From Larus michahellis (Eukaryota > Chordata > Aves > Charadriiformes > Laridae): a stretch of DNA of 64,000 nt. The stretch lies in assembly GCF_964199755.1 (NCBI RefSeq), contig NC_133926.1, forward strand, positions 372,001 to 436,000. The letters are read 5' to 3'. The notes beneath the pieces are model-generated. The model was not told where the DNA came from, did not search any database, and saw only the letters and a list, made by a program, of their open reading frames with translations. Shown one piece after another: positions 22,901 to 32,391 of the stretch; position 1 is the stretch's first letter, and every line of letters starts with the position of its first letter. The position numbers and the translations under genes were made by a program.

Positions 22901-25900
22901 GTGTGGGGCAGGATGCGGGGGGATTGTGGGGGTGCAGGGGGGGTCTGTGGGGGTGCGGGGGGGTTTGGGGGTGCGGGGGGTGTCCCCCACCTCTCGGGGC
23001 TCCCCGCCTGCAGCAGGAGGTTGGCGGATGAAGCCGCTTTCCTGCTGAGGCGCTGCCGGGGGCTGGCGCTGCCAGAGGAGGAGCTGTGTCTGCGCAGGCT
23101 GGGGGGACACGGGGGGGACCCGGGGGGGACATGGGGACACGGGGGGACACAGAAGACAGAAGGGACATGGGGATACAGGGAGCAAGAGGAGACATGGGGA
23201 CATGGGGACATGGGAACACAGCGGGGCACAGGAGACACAGGAGGACAGGGGGGACACGGGGGACATGAGAACACGGGGGCAAAGGGGGACACGGGGGACA
23301 TGGGAACACAGGGAGACACAGGAGACACAGGGGGACATGGGGGGAATGGGGGGACATGGGGCACAGGGGGGACACGGGGACACAGGGGGACACGGGGAGA
23401 ATGGGGGGGCACAGGGGGGACACAGGGGCACAGGGGGACACGGGGGCACACGGGGACACAGAAGGACATGGGGTTCAGGGGGAGACGGGGGGGACAGGGG
23501 GGCACGGGGGGACATGGTGGGACACGGGGACACAGGAGACATGGGGGGACACGGAGAGGACATGGGGCGCGGGGGGGACGCAGGGGACGGGGGGGACACG
23601 GGGGCACGGGGGGGGACACGGGGGAACACCATCAGTAACGAGTTAACAGCCCCCCACATCTCACCCACAAATCCTTCCCGACCCCCCATCCCTCCCCCCA
23701 CAGCCCCCCCCAGCAGACCCAGCCCCCCCATCCTCCTTCCCACGGCCCCCCCCCCGCACAGGCCCCCCCATCCCTCTCCCCACAGCCCCCCCCCATCAGA
23801 CCCAGCACCCCCACGTCCTTCTCCCCACGGCCTCCCGCTCCCCCCCCAGCCCAAAACATCACCCCCCCCATCCTTACAGCTCTTTGTGGGCACCCCGGGG
23901 GGCCGGGCTGGGGGCCGTCGGGGGGGAATCGGGAGTGGGGGGCTCCGGGGAGGCCGGGGGGGGGCCCGGGGGGCAGGGGGGGGACCCCGGGGGGGGTGGC
24001 TCCTGGGGGGTCCCCTGGTCCCCGCCAGCTCTCGGCGCCTCTGGGGTTGGGGGGGTCTCCTCCGTCTGTGTCCCCACGCTGACGGCTCGGGGGGGTTCAG
24101 GGGGGGCTGGGGGGGGCACGTCGGGGTCCAGGTGCAGGCAGGGCTCCGGGATGGCGCCATTGGGTGCTGGGGGGGGAGGGGAGGGAAGGAGAGGGGTCAG
24201 CACCCAAAACTCCCACCCCCTCACACCCCCCCCAACCCAGGTGTCGGGGGGGGGACACCCAAGTTTGTGGGGGGGACCCAGATTTCCAGACGAGGGACCC
24301 CATGGGGGGGAAGGACCCCATGGGATGGGGGGGGCAACCCCATGGAAGCAGGGGGGCACCCAGGTTTCCAGGGGGACCCAGGCTTCCAGACAAGGGACCC
24401 CAGGGCTGGAGGGGACCCCACGGAAGCGGGGGGGGCCCCATGGCAGGGGGGGGACACCCATGGAAGTGGGGGGGGGCACCCAGGTTTCCAGCCAAGGGAC
24501 CCCTTGGAACGTGGGGGAACCCAGGTTTCCAGGGGGACCCGGGCTTCCAGAGAAGGAATCCCATGGTGGGGGGAACCCCATGGCGGGGGGGGGGCACCCC
24601 ATGGCGGGGGGGGCCTCACCGTGGGGCAGGTGCCGCAGGAGCCGGGGCAGGTGCTGGTCGTAGAGGCCGAGGCGTCGCAGGGCATCGGACAAAGCCGCCT
24701 TCACCAGCGCCAGCTCCTCCTCCAGCCGCCCCAGGCGCAGCTCCAGGGGGTCCGGGGGGCCGGGGGGGGCCACCTCGCCTGCGGGAGGGGAGAGGGTGAC
24801 ACAGGGCTGCCAGGGGACGCAGGCGGCCGGGGACACCGGCTTCACCCCAGCACCCAGGTACCCAGGTGTCCCGGGACCCCCATATCACCCCCCAAGCACC
24901 CGGGGAAGGACCCAGGTGTCTGGGGACCCCCGTGTCACCCCCCAGCACCCAAACATCCCAGGACCCCCGTGTCACCCCCCAGCACCCAGGGGTCCAATGA
25001 CCCACCCGTGTCACCCCCCAGCACCCAGGGAGGGACCCAGGAGTCCAGGGACCCCCATATCACCCCCCAGCACCCAGGGAGGGACCCATGTGTCTGGGGA
25101 CCCCCCCATGTCACCCCCCAGCACCCAGGGAAGGACCCAGGAGTGCAGGGACCCCCATATCGCCCCCCCAGCACCCGATGTCTCAGGACCTCTGTGCCAC
25201 CCCCCAGCACCCAGGGGTCTGGGGACCCCCCCCCGTGTCACCCCCCAGCACCCCGACGTCCCAGGACGCCTGTGCCGCCCCCCAGCACCCAGGGGCCCAG
25301 TGACCCCCCCCGTGTCACCCCCAGCACCCAGATGTCCCAGGACCCCCATGTCACCCCCCAGCACCCAGGGAGGGACCCAAGTGTCCGGGGACCCCAGTGT
25401 CACCCCCCAGGACCCAGAGGTCCGGTGACACCACCCCCCCCCCCCCCCCCCCGTATCACCCCCCAGCACCCAAGGAGGGACCCAGGAGTCCAGGGACCCC
25501 TGTGTCACCCCCCAGCACCCAGGGACCCAGATGTTGCAGGACCCCCATGTCACCCCCCAGCACCCAGGCGTCTGGGGACCCCCCCTGTGCCACCCCCCCA
25601 GCACCCAGGGAGGGACCCATGTGTCTGGGGACCCCCGTGTCACCCCCCAGCACCCAGGGGTCTGGGGACCCCCCATGTCACCCCCCAGCACCCAGATGTC
25701 CCGGGACCCCACAACCCCCCCCCTTCCCCCCCCCCCAAAAACCCCACCGTGGACCCAGACATCCCTCTCCCCCCCCCCAGCCATTCCCCAGCCCCATTTC
25801 TGGGGGGCAGCAGGGGATCCCTGGGGGGGGGCGCCCCACACACACTCACCGGGGGGGCCGGGCAGGGGCTCCACGGCGGGGGGGCCGGGCTGGGACTCCA

Positions 25901-25901
25901 T
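13992..25901 (-). CDS. EML3: EML3, echinoderm microtubule-associated protein-like 3
   Basis: Microtubule-binding protein of the EMAP-like family. The 23 coding exons are 25850-25901, 24620-24778, 23878-24166, 22991-23098, 22391-22419, 22240-22266, 22033-22156, 20373-20522, 20194-20263, 19146-19256, 18940-19035, 18679-18813, 18440-18578, 18189-18340, 17235-17360, 17013-17144, 16056-16123, 15688-15776, 15465-15562, 15279-15366, 14785-14883, 14559-14689, 13992-14186. They sum to 2667 nt, 888 aa, wholly in frame; human is about 896. In order: an N-terminal coiled coil (LRLGRLEEELALVKAAL), a Pro-rich linker with SVGTQTEE (the TQT motif that in EML3 binds dynein light chain LC8), a Ser-rich segment, the HELP motif (VKMFLRGRPITMYVPSG) and the tandem WD-type beta-propellers (HIWDSATLL, GHTDEVWGL, HLDWSKDGRFI, GGHGSHVTNVRF). 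The start ATG has a good context (GCCGCCATGG). Two exons are under 30 nt. Confidence 0.96.
14240..14555. repeat. Minisatellite in last EML3 intron
   Basis: About six units of 50-60 bp with CCCAGCCCACCCCACCTGAG, TTTTGG(A/G)CCC and CCCCATAGCCCCCC. Confidence 0.8.
15040..15275. repeat. G-rich minisatellite in an EML3 intron
   Basis: Five units of about 45 bp with AGATGGATAAGGGGGGGCC, CACCAGCCCCTGGGGG and GTCCCAGCAGGAT. Confidence 0.8.
16130..17010. repeat. C-rich minisatellite in an EML3 intron
   Basis: About 880 bp of units around 40-60 bp with CCCCTGTACCCCCATACCAG and CCCCCTGCTCCCTCCAGCCC between two propeller exons. Confidence 0.85.
17365..18185. repeat. G-rich minisatellites in an EML3 intron
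   Basis: Two arrays. 17365-17635 has units with CGCTCAGGGAGCTGGGGGGC that resemble the preceding exon end (LPERF). 17640-18180 has units of about 45-60 bp with TTTTGGGGGGGTCTGGGGC, AGGTTCTGGGTGCC and AGAGTGGG. Confidence 0.85.
19370..20190. repeat. CCCATC/CCCATT low-complexity array in an EML3 intron
   Basis: About 820 bp consisting almost only of the steps ATCCC, ATCCCC, ATTCCC and AATCCC. The register is irregular. It is not the telomeric CCCTAA repeat. Confidence 0.9.
20560..21960. repeat. 1.4 kb minisatellite in an EML3 intron
   Basis: Highly regular units of about 26 bp (GGGACCCCCAGAGAGGGATG and AGGGATGGGACCCCCAGAGA), arranged in larger blocks that alternate GGGAATGGGGACC and GGGATGGGGACAGGG. 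The left 800 bp is nearly perfect and the right end decays, which suggests recent expansion from the left. The array is the whole intron between exons 22033-22156 and 20373-20522. Confidence 0.95.
22440..22985. repeat. GGGGTGCAGGGGGG array in an EML3 intron
   Basis: Units of 12-40 bp built on GGGGGTGCAGGGGAGGTTTG and GGGGTGCGGGGGGG. Strongly G-quadruplex-prone on the plus strand. Confidence 0.85.
23100..23635. repeat. GGGGGACACA array in an EML3 intron
   Basis: About 530 bp of 9-12 bp steps (GGGGACACGGGGG, GGGGACATGGG, AGGAGACAC). G-quadruplex-prone. Confidence 0.9.
24190..24615. repeat. Minisatellite in an EML3 intron
   Basis: Units of 40-70 bp with GGGCACCCAGGTTTCCAGG, CAAGGGACCCCA and CCCCATGG(A/C)GGGGGGG. 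Confidence 0.8.
24850..25800. repeat. Minisatellite in EML3 intron 1
   Basis: About 15 copies of a 55-70 bp unit (CACCCCCCAGCACCCAGGGA, GGGACCCAGGTGTCTGGGGA, CCCCCGTGT). It fills nearly all of intron 1. Confidence 0.9.
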
Positions 25902-26054
25902 GGCGGCCGGGCCCACGCCAGGCCTCGGGCCTTCGCCGCCCCAGGAAGCGCCGCCGTCATTTCCCCTCCGCCGCCGCCTCCATGGCGGGGGGGGGACAGG
26001 CAAAGACACCCCCCCACGCACCCCACTGCCCCCCCCGGGACAGCCCCCCCAGCC

Positions 26055-26480
26055 CTGACCCAACCCGAGCGGATTATTTGGGGTGAGGGCCCCCCAAAAG
26101 GCACCCACGAGCCCCCCGCCATGTTGCTGTCGATGGGGCTTGGTGTCCCCCCCCCAACCCCCCCCCCAGCGAATTATTTGGGGTGAGGCCCCCCCCATGT
26201 TGCCACCGATGGGGTTCAGCCCTCCCCATAACCCCCCCCATAGCGGAGTATTTGGGGTGAGGGGACCCCCCCCAGCAGATTTGGGGACCCCCACACACCA
26301 TGTTGCCATTGATGGGGCTTGCCCCCCCTGCCTCAACCCCCCCCCCAGCAAATTATCTGGGGCGAGGGCCCCCCCACAGACACCCCCCACCCTTTTCCAT
26401 CCCCCTCCGCCATGTTGCCATCGATGGGGCTGCCCCCCCCTCCCCATAAATCACCCCATTGCGAGACCCCCATCACCCCC
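26055..26480. repeat. ATTATTTGGGG tandem repeat upstream of EML3
   Basis: Four to five copies, 80-100 bp apart. Each has (A/G)(G/A)ATTATTTGGGGTGAGG, a C-run, and CCATGTTGCC(A/G)TCGATGGGG. The copies are well preserved and lie 150-580 bases upstream of the EML3 start codon, so they may belong to its promoter. Confidence 0.85.
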
Positions 26481-26591
26481 CTGCCCCACTCTGCCGGGGG
26501 GGGGGCTCAGGCCCGGATGCCTGAGGGGGCGTGAGGGGGGTGGGGGGCACCCCATAACCGTGGGGCAGCCCCCACCCCCCCAGCACCCCGG

Positions 26592-26689
26592 TTTCGGGAT
26601 GAATCGAGGTGGGGGGGGGGCACATCCCAGCACCCCGAACCCACAACAAAAGGCGCCGACGGCCCTGATTCATCCCGAAAGTGAAAGTG
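26592..26689. promoter_or_regulatory. Inverted repeat ending in an IRF/ISRE-type element
   Basis: TTTCGGGATGAATC at 26592-26605 and its exact reverse complement GATTCATCCCGAAA at 26667-26680 form 14 bp arms around a 61 bp spacer. The right arm continues into CGAAAGTGAAAGTG (26676-26689), which contains GAAAGTGAAA, a match to the IRF recognition pattern GAAANNGAAA. It sits in the divergent intergenic region between EML3 and the ELM2-SANT gene. Confidence 0.6.
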
Positions 26690-26699
26690 TCGCCCCCGG

Positions 26700-28085
26700 A
26701 AGGGACCCAGGCGCCCGGAGTGTCACCCCCCCCCCCCGCCATAGGAGACCCAGGACCCCCCCCCCCAGAACGGGGGCAGGGACCCAGGACCCCCCCAAAA
26801 GGGGGACAGGGACCCAAGACTCCCCACAAAACAGGGTCAGGGATCCAGGCCCCCCCCAAAAGGGGGACAGGGGCCCAGGACCCCCCCCAGATCGGGGACA
26901 GGGACCCAGGACCCCCCCCCAAAAGGGGGACAGAGACCTAACACTCCCCCCAAAACGGGGATAGGGACCCACAGATTCCCCCCCCCCCAAAATGGGGTCA
27001 GGGACCCAGGACCCCCCCAAAATGGGGACAGGGACCCACAGATCCCCCCCCCAAAATGGGGACAGGGACCCAGGACCCCCCCCTGCCAAAAGGGGGACAG
27101 GGACCCAGGACCCCCCCCCAAAACGGGGATAGGGACCCACAGATCCCCCCCCCAAAATGGGGTCAGGGACCCAGGACCCCCCCAAAACGGATATAGGGAC
27201 CCACGAATCCCCCCCCAAAAATGGGGTCAGGGACCCAGGACCCCCCCTGCCAAAAGGGGGACAGGGACCCAAGACTCCTCCCAAAACGGGGATAGGGACC
27301 CACAGATCCCCCCCCCAGAATGGGGTCAGGGACCCAGGATCCCCCCAAAACGGGGATAGGGACCCAGAACCCCCCCTGCCAAAATGGGGACAGGGACCCA
27401 GGACCCCCCCAAAACGGGGATAGGGACCCAGGACTCCCCCAAAATGGGGTCAGGGGCCCAGGACCCCCCCGCAAAACGGGTATAGGGACCCAGGACCCCC
27501 CCAAAATGGGGACAGGGACCCAGGACCCCCCCCCAAAACGGGTATAGGGACCCAGGACCCCCCCAAAATGGGGACAGGGACCCAGGACCCCCCCAAAACG
27601 GATATAGGGATCCACGAATCCCCCCCCAAAAATGGGGTCAGGGACCCAGGACCCCCCCAAAACAGGGTCAGGGACCCAGGACCCCCCCAAAAGGGGGACA
27701 GGGACCCAGGACCCCCCCCCAAAACGGGTATAGGGACCCAGGACCCCCCCAAAATGGGGACAGGGACCCAGGACCCCCCCAAAACGGATATAGGGACCCA
27801 CGAATCCCCCCCCAAAAATGGGGTCAGGGACCCAGGACCCCCCCAAAATAGGGTCAGGGACCCAGGACCCCCCCAAAAGGGGGACAGGGACCTAGGACCC
27901 CCCCAAAACGGGTATAGGGACCCAGGACCCCCCCAAAATGGGGACAGGGACCCAGGACCCCCCCCCAAAACGGGTATAGGGACCCAGGACTCCCCCAAAA
28001 TGGGGTCAGGGGCCCAGAACCCCCCCAACAGGGGGACGGGGACCCAGGACCCCCCCAAAAACAGGGACAGGGACCTTTCCACTCC
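26700..28085. repeat. 1.4 kb minisatellite, EML3 / ELM2-SANT intergenic
   Basis: About 45 copies of a 28-35 bp unit: AAAACGGGGATAGGGACCCA or AAAATGGGGACAGGGACCCA plus GGACCCCCCC. Variants TATAGGG, GTCAGGG and GACAGGG alternate in longer blocks; 27560-27690 and 27740-27870 are near-identical. Confidence 0.95.
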
Positions 28086-28258
28086 CCCCCCTTTTTTTAC
28101 CTGCCCCCCCCGGGGCTGGGATGGGGGTATCTGGGTGCTGAGCACCCCCAGGACGGGATATGGGGGGGCCTTTTCCACCCCCCACCCCCCCCACGTTTTT
28201 TGCCCCCCCCCGGGTTGGGGGGGGGGGGGTAGGTGTGAGCCGGGGCCGCATCCTGCAC

Positions 28259-28343
28259 AGTCATAGCGTGAGCTGCGCCTCCGGGAACAGCCTCGGCGCC
28301 GCGCACCCGCCGGGGGACGGGGACAGCGGGGACCCCGCCGCAG
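28259..28343 (+). other. Candidate 5' exon of the ELM2-SANT gene
   Basis: A unique CG-rich segment between two minisatellites, bounded by CCTGCACAG on the left and CCGCCGCAG followed by GTACGG on the right. Joined to the exon at 29732 it would be 5' UTR; no in-frame upstream ATG was seen. Evidence is splice-site context only. Confidence 0.4.
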
Positions 28344-28359
28344 GTACGGGGACAACGGG

Positions 28360-29690
28360 GGGACCGCGAGGTGTCCCAGGGACCGCCGGGTCCCCTGCGT
28401 CCCTCGGGGGGACAACAGGGTGGCCCAGGGACCAACCGGCTCCCTTGGGGGGACAAGGGGGTCCATGGGGTGGCCCGGGGACAACCGGGACGCCTGGGTC
28501 CCCTGGGGGGACAATCGGGTGGCCAAGGGACTGCTGGGTGGCTTGGTGGGACAACAGGGTCCATGGGGTGGCCCTGGGACCACTGCGTCCCTTGGAGGGA
28601 CAACAGGGTGGCCCAGGGACCACTGGGTCCCGCGGGGGGACAATGGGGCCCGTGGGGTGGCTCAGGGACAGCCGGGATGCTCGGGTCCCTCAGGGGGACA
28701 ATGGGGACTACGGGGTGGCCCAGGGGTGGCCAGGACACCCAGGTCCCTCGGGGGGACAACAGGGTGGCCCAGGGACCACTGGGTCCCTCAGGGGGACAAC
28801 GGGGTCCATAGGGTGGCCCAGGGGTAGCCAGGACACCCGGGGCCCTCGGGGGGACAACAGGGTGGCCCAGGGACCACTGGGTCCCTCAGGGGGACAACGG
28901 GGTCCATGGGGTGGTCCAGGGGTGGCCAGGACACCCGGGTCCCTTGGGGGGACAACAGGGTGGCCCAGGGACCACTGGGTCCTGTGGGGGAACAATGGGG
29001 TCCATGGGTGGCCCGGGGACAACTGGGTCCCTCAGGGGGACAACGGGGTCCATGGGGTGGTCCAGGGGTGGCCAGGACACCCGGGTCCCTTGGGGGGACA
29101 ACAGGGTGGCCCAGGGACCACTGGGTCCCTCAGGGGGACAACGGGGTCCATGGGGTGGTCCAGGGGTGGCCAGGACACCCGGGTCCCTTGGGGGGACAAC
29201 AGGGTGGCCCAGGGACCACTGGGTCCTGTGGGGGAACAATGGGGTCCATGGGTGGCCCGGGGACAACTGGGTCCCTCAGGGGGACAACGGGGTCCGTGGG
29301 GTGGCCCAGGGACTGCCGGGACGCCTGGGTCCCTTGATGGGACAACGGAGTCCAAGCGGTGGCCCGGGGACTACTGGGTCCCCTGGGGGGACAATCGGGT
29401 GGTCAAGGGACTGCTGGGTGGCTCGGTGGGACAATGGGGCCCATGGGGTGGCCCTGGGACCACTGGGTCCCTTGGGGGGACAACGGGGTCCCTGGGGTGG
29501 CCCGGACACCCAGGTCCCTTGGGGGGGGGAACACGGGGTGTCCCAGGGACCGCTGGGTCCCTTGGGGGGAGCAATGGGGACCCTGGGGGGGGGGCGGGAA
29601 CGGACAGACACCACAGGGTCCATGGGGTGGCCCAGGGACATCCCGGCCACCTGGGGGGGTCCTTGGGCTGGAAAATTGGGGGGGGGGGGG
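28360..29690. repeat. 1.3 kb minisatellite in first intron of the ELM2-SANT gene
   Basis: Units of 55-60 bp, with GGGGGACAACAGGGTGGCCC, AGGGACCACTGGGTCCCTC and GGGTCCATGGGGTGG, combine into higher-order blocks of about 240 bp. 28910-29040 and 29155-29285 are almost identical. Confidence 0.95.
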
Positions 29691-29735
29691 GCAGGAGTCC
29701 CCCCCATCTCACCCATATCCCCCCCCCCCAGCCCC

Positions 29736-32171
29736 ATGGAGCCGCAGCTGGGCCCCTATGCCCCCCTGTACCCCCCCGCTGTGGGGCAGCCCCACTGGGA
29801 GCCCCCCCCGGGCTCGTGGGCCACCGCACCCCCCCGGGGCGATGGCCCCCCCGGACGCCTGGACCCCTTCTCCCAAGCCTTCACTGGCCACTTGCCCAAC
29901 AAGGCCTGGGGGGCCGGGACCCTGGGGACCGGAGGGGTCACGCCCCCCCCAGGCTACCTGCCCCTGCCCTATGGTGGCCCCCCCCAAGAGGAGTCGCCCC
30001 CCGCTTGCCTCTACCAGGACCTACAGCCCCCCCCCGTGCCCTTCCAGGGCCCAGGTGAGTGCGGGGGGGGGGTGTCTGGACCCCTTTTTTGGAGGAGGGG
30101 GTAAGGGGGTGTGTGAACTTGACCTTGACGCCCCCCCCGCCCCCCCAATTTTCTTGCAGCCCCACAGGGAATGGGGGGGCCCGAGGGTGTTGCCGGACTC
30201 CTGGGCCCCCCCGACTGGGTGCCATCCTACCAGGTGAGCCTTGGTCCCCTTTGAGGGGGGGACACGGGGGGGCGGGGGGGCAGCATTGGGTCCCCCAGTG
30301 CCTGACCCCCCCCCCCCTTTTATCCTCCCCACCTGCCCCCCCAGGACCCCAACCGCTATTTTGGGGGTGCTGAGCTGCCTTTTCCTGGGGTCCCCCCCCC
30401 ATGTCCGGGGGGGTGCTACGAGCTGAGCCCCCCCTGGGCAGGGGGCACGGCCCCCCCTGAGGTGAGAGAAGCCGGATGCCTGGGTCCCCCCATAATGGAG
30501 GGGGGGGGGGGGCAGACGCCTGGTGTGTCCCCCGCCCCGTGACCCCACTCTCCCCTCTCTTTCCCGTAGGCCCCCCCCAGCGAAAGCCGAGCCCCCCCCT
30601 ACCGGAGCCGCCTGAGTTTGGGGGGGGGCCCCCCCCGGTATCGCCCCCCGCCCATGTTGGACCCGGGGCGGGGGGGGCCGGGGCTGTTTGGGGGGCTGTC
30701 GGCAGAGGGGGGCCCTGACCCCCAGCGCCTCTCTCCTCCGTGAGTCGAGGGGGGGGTGCCAGGGGGGGCAGCGAGGAGGGGGGAGGCTGTCCTATAACCC
30801 CCCCCCCATCCATTTTGTGCCCCCCCCCCACCCCAGGCAGATCAACGTGGGCCCCAGCTTCCAGGCGGCCGTGCCGGTGTCAGTGGGGGGGGACTACGAC
30901 CAGGACCCCCCCGGGGCGGCCACACTGGCCTGGAGCCCCTGGCCCGGGCTGGAGGGGGACCCTGACACCCAACAGCAAGGTGAGACCCCCCCCCTTTTCC
31001 CCGGGGGGGGGTGTGTGTGTGTGTCTCCTGAATGTACCCCCCCTCATCCTCACCTTGCCGTGTGTGTCCCCCCCCCCCCCATAGTAGAGACCTTACTGGA
31101 CCTGGCTTGCTCCAGCGCCCTGCCCGGGGGGGGCACCAACCTGGAACTGGCCCTGCACTGCCTGGCCCGCGCCGGCGGCAACCTGATGGTGAGGGGGGGG
31201 GAGAGAAAATTTAGAGGGGGGTGAGATAATTTAGGGTGGCCTCCCCCCCCCCCCCAGCATCTTGTGTCCCCCCCCAACAGGGCGCCCTGGAGCTGCTGCT
31301 GCTGGGGACGCCGGCTTGGCTGCGGGCAGACCCCTTGGCTGGGTACCACTATACTGGTGAGGGGGGGTCAGGGGGATTTTGAGGGGGGGGGCAGAGGTGT
31401 TGAGGCCCCCCCCACCCGATGCTGCCCCCCCCCTTCACCTACAGGCAGCGACGCCTGGACCCCCCAGGAGCAGCGGCTTTTTGCCAAGGCCCTGGCACAG
31501 CACGGGAAGGATTTCACCCGCATTCAAGAGGCGGTGAGGGACCCCCCCCCCGCTTTGCCCCCCCCTCCTCAGGGCCCCCCGTTCCCACGGGCTGACCCCA
31601 AAACCCTTATTTCCCCCCCCGAAACCTTATCCCCCCCCCCCCTCAGGTGGCCTCCAAGAGGACGACGCAGTGCGTGGAGTTTTACTACCTGCACAAAGGG
31701 CAGCTGGGACAGGCACAGGGGCAGGTATGGCGAGGGAGGGGGGCACTGGAGACACCCCCATAGCCCTGGGGGGGGGGGCCACGTGGGACCCCCCATGGTT
31801 TTAGGGGCCACCCCCCCCCAAAATCTCTCTGTGTCCCAGATGCCACCCGAAGCCCTTGGCGCCCGCTTCCCCTGCAAGCTCTGCGGCAAGTATGCGGGGA
31901 GGGGGGTGGAGAGGGATCTGGGGGGGCCTGGTGGGGGGACACAGTGGGGGGGGGGGGGGCACAGGGGGTGCTGCCCTCCCCCAGCGCCCCCCCCCCCCCC
32001 CCCCCCCTCAATTTTTCCCCCAGGATCTTCCTCAAAATCAAGAGCCGCAACGCCCACATGAAGATCCACCGGCAACAAGAGGCTTGGGGGGGTTCGACCC
32101 CGCTCCTGCCCCCCCCGTGGCCCCCTGGCCCCCCTATTGTGGGGGGGTACACGCAGCAGCCCCCAGCGTGA
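29736..32171 (+). CDS. Compact ELM2-SANT-zinc finger protein (MIDEAS/TRERF1/ZNF541 family)
   Basis: Predicted nuclear corepressor that recruits HDAC1/2 through ELM2-SANT. Eleven coding exons (29736-30054, 30160-30233, 30345-30461, 30571-30739, 30837-30979, 31085-31188, 31281-31356, 31445-31533, 31647-31724, 31840-31889, 32023-32171) sum to 1368 nt, 455 aa, one frame throughout with GT-AG borders. The first 225 residues are Pro/Gly/Tyr-rich. ELM2 begins at about 228 (INVGPSFQAAVPV). SANT covers about 337-385 (AWTPQEQRLFAKALAQHGKDF, then CVEFYYLHKG). A single zinc finger follows at about 396-420 (FPCKLCG then NAHMKIH). The finger after SANT is the signature of the MIDEAS, TRERF1 and ZNF541 group, not of MTA, RCOR or MIER proteins. 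Those proteins are over 1000 aa in human and have long N-termini, which are missing here. I cannot name the orthologue. It is convergent with B3GAT3 and occupies the mammalian ROM1 slot. Confidence 0.85.
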
Positions 32172-32238
32172 GGATGCCCCTCCCCGAAATGAGGGTTCCC
32201 CCCCCCTCCAGGACACGGATGAGGATGGAACGAGAGAG

Positions 32239-32244
32239 TTTATT
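32239..32244 (-). terminator. B3GAT3: B3GAT3 poly(A) signal AATAAA
   Basis: TTTATT on the plus strand, about 150 bases past the B3GAT3 stop and inside the 3' UTR of the convergent ELM2-SANT gene. Confidence 0.75.
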
Positions 32245-32318
32245 GCGGAGATGATGCTTGGCCCCACGGAAAAGGGGTGCGGGCCCCCTCCCACGGAAAA
32301 AAAAAGGGGGTCCCCATC

Positions 32319-32328
32319 AATAAATAAA
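32319..32328 (+). terminator. Double poly(A) signal of the ELM2-SANT gene
   Basis: Two overlapping AATAAA hexamers (AATAAATAAA) about 150 bases past the stop at 32171. They lie 75-85 bases beyond the B3GAT3 signal on the other strand, so the two mature 3' ends overlap. Confidence 0.8.
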
Positions 32329-32391
32329 GTCCAAGTGTCCCCCGGGGGGGGTCCCTGTGATGCTGGGGGGGGGGGGGGGCGGGGGGGTCCC

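Noticed and set aside
22440-24160. CRISPR-like or coding repeat array (573-codon minus frame)
   Set aside because: Units have no spacers and this is a vertebrate intron; simple G-run minisatellites.
23202-26186. 994-codon plus-strand open frame
   Set aside because: It crosses several unrelated repeats and antisense EML3 exons, with biased repetitive composition, so it is a product of stop-free GC repeats.
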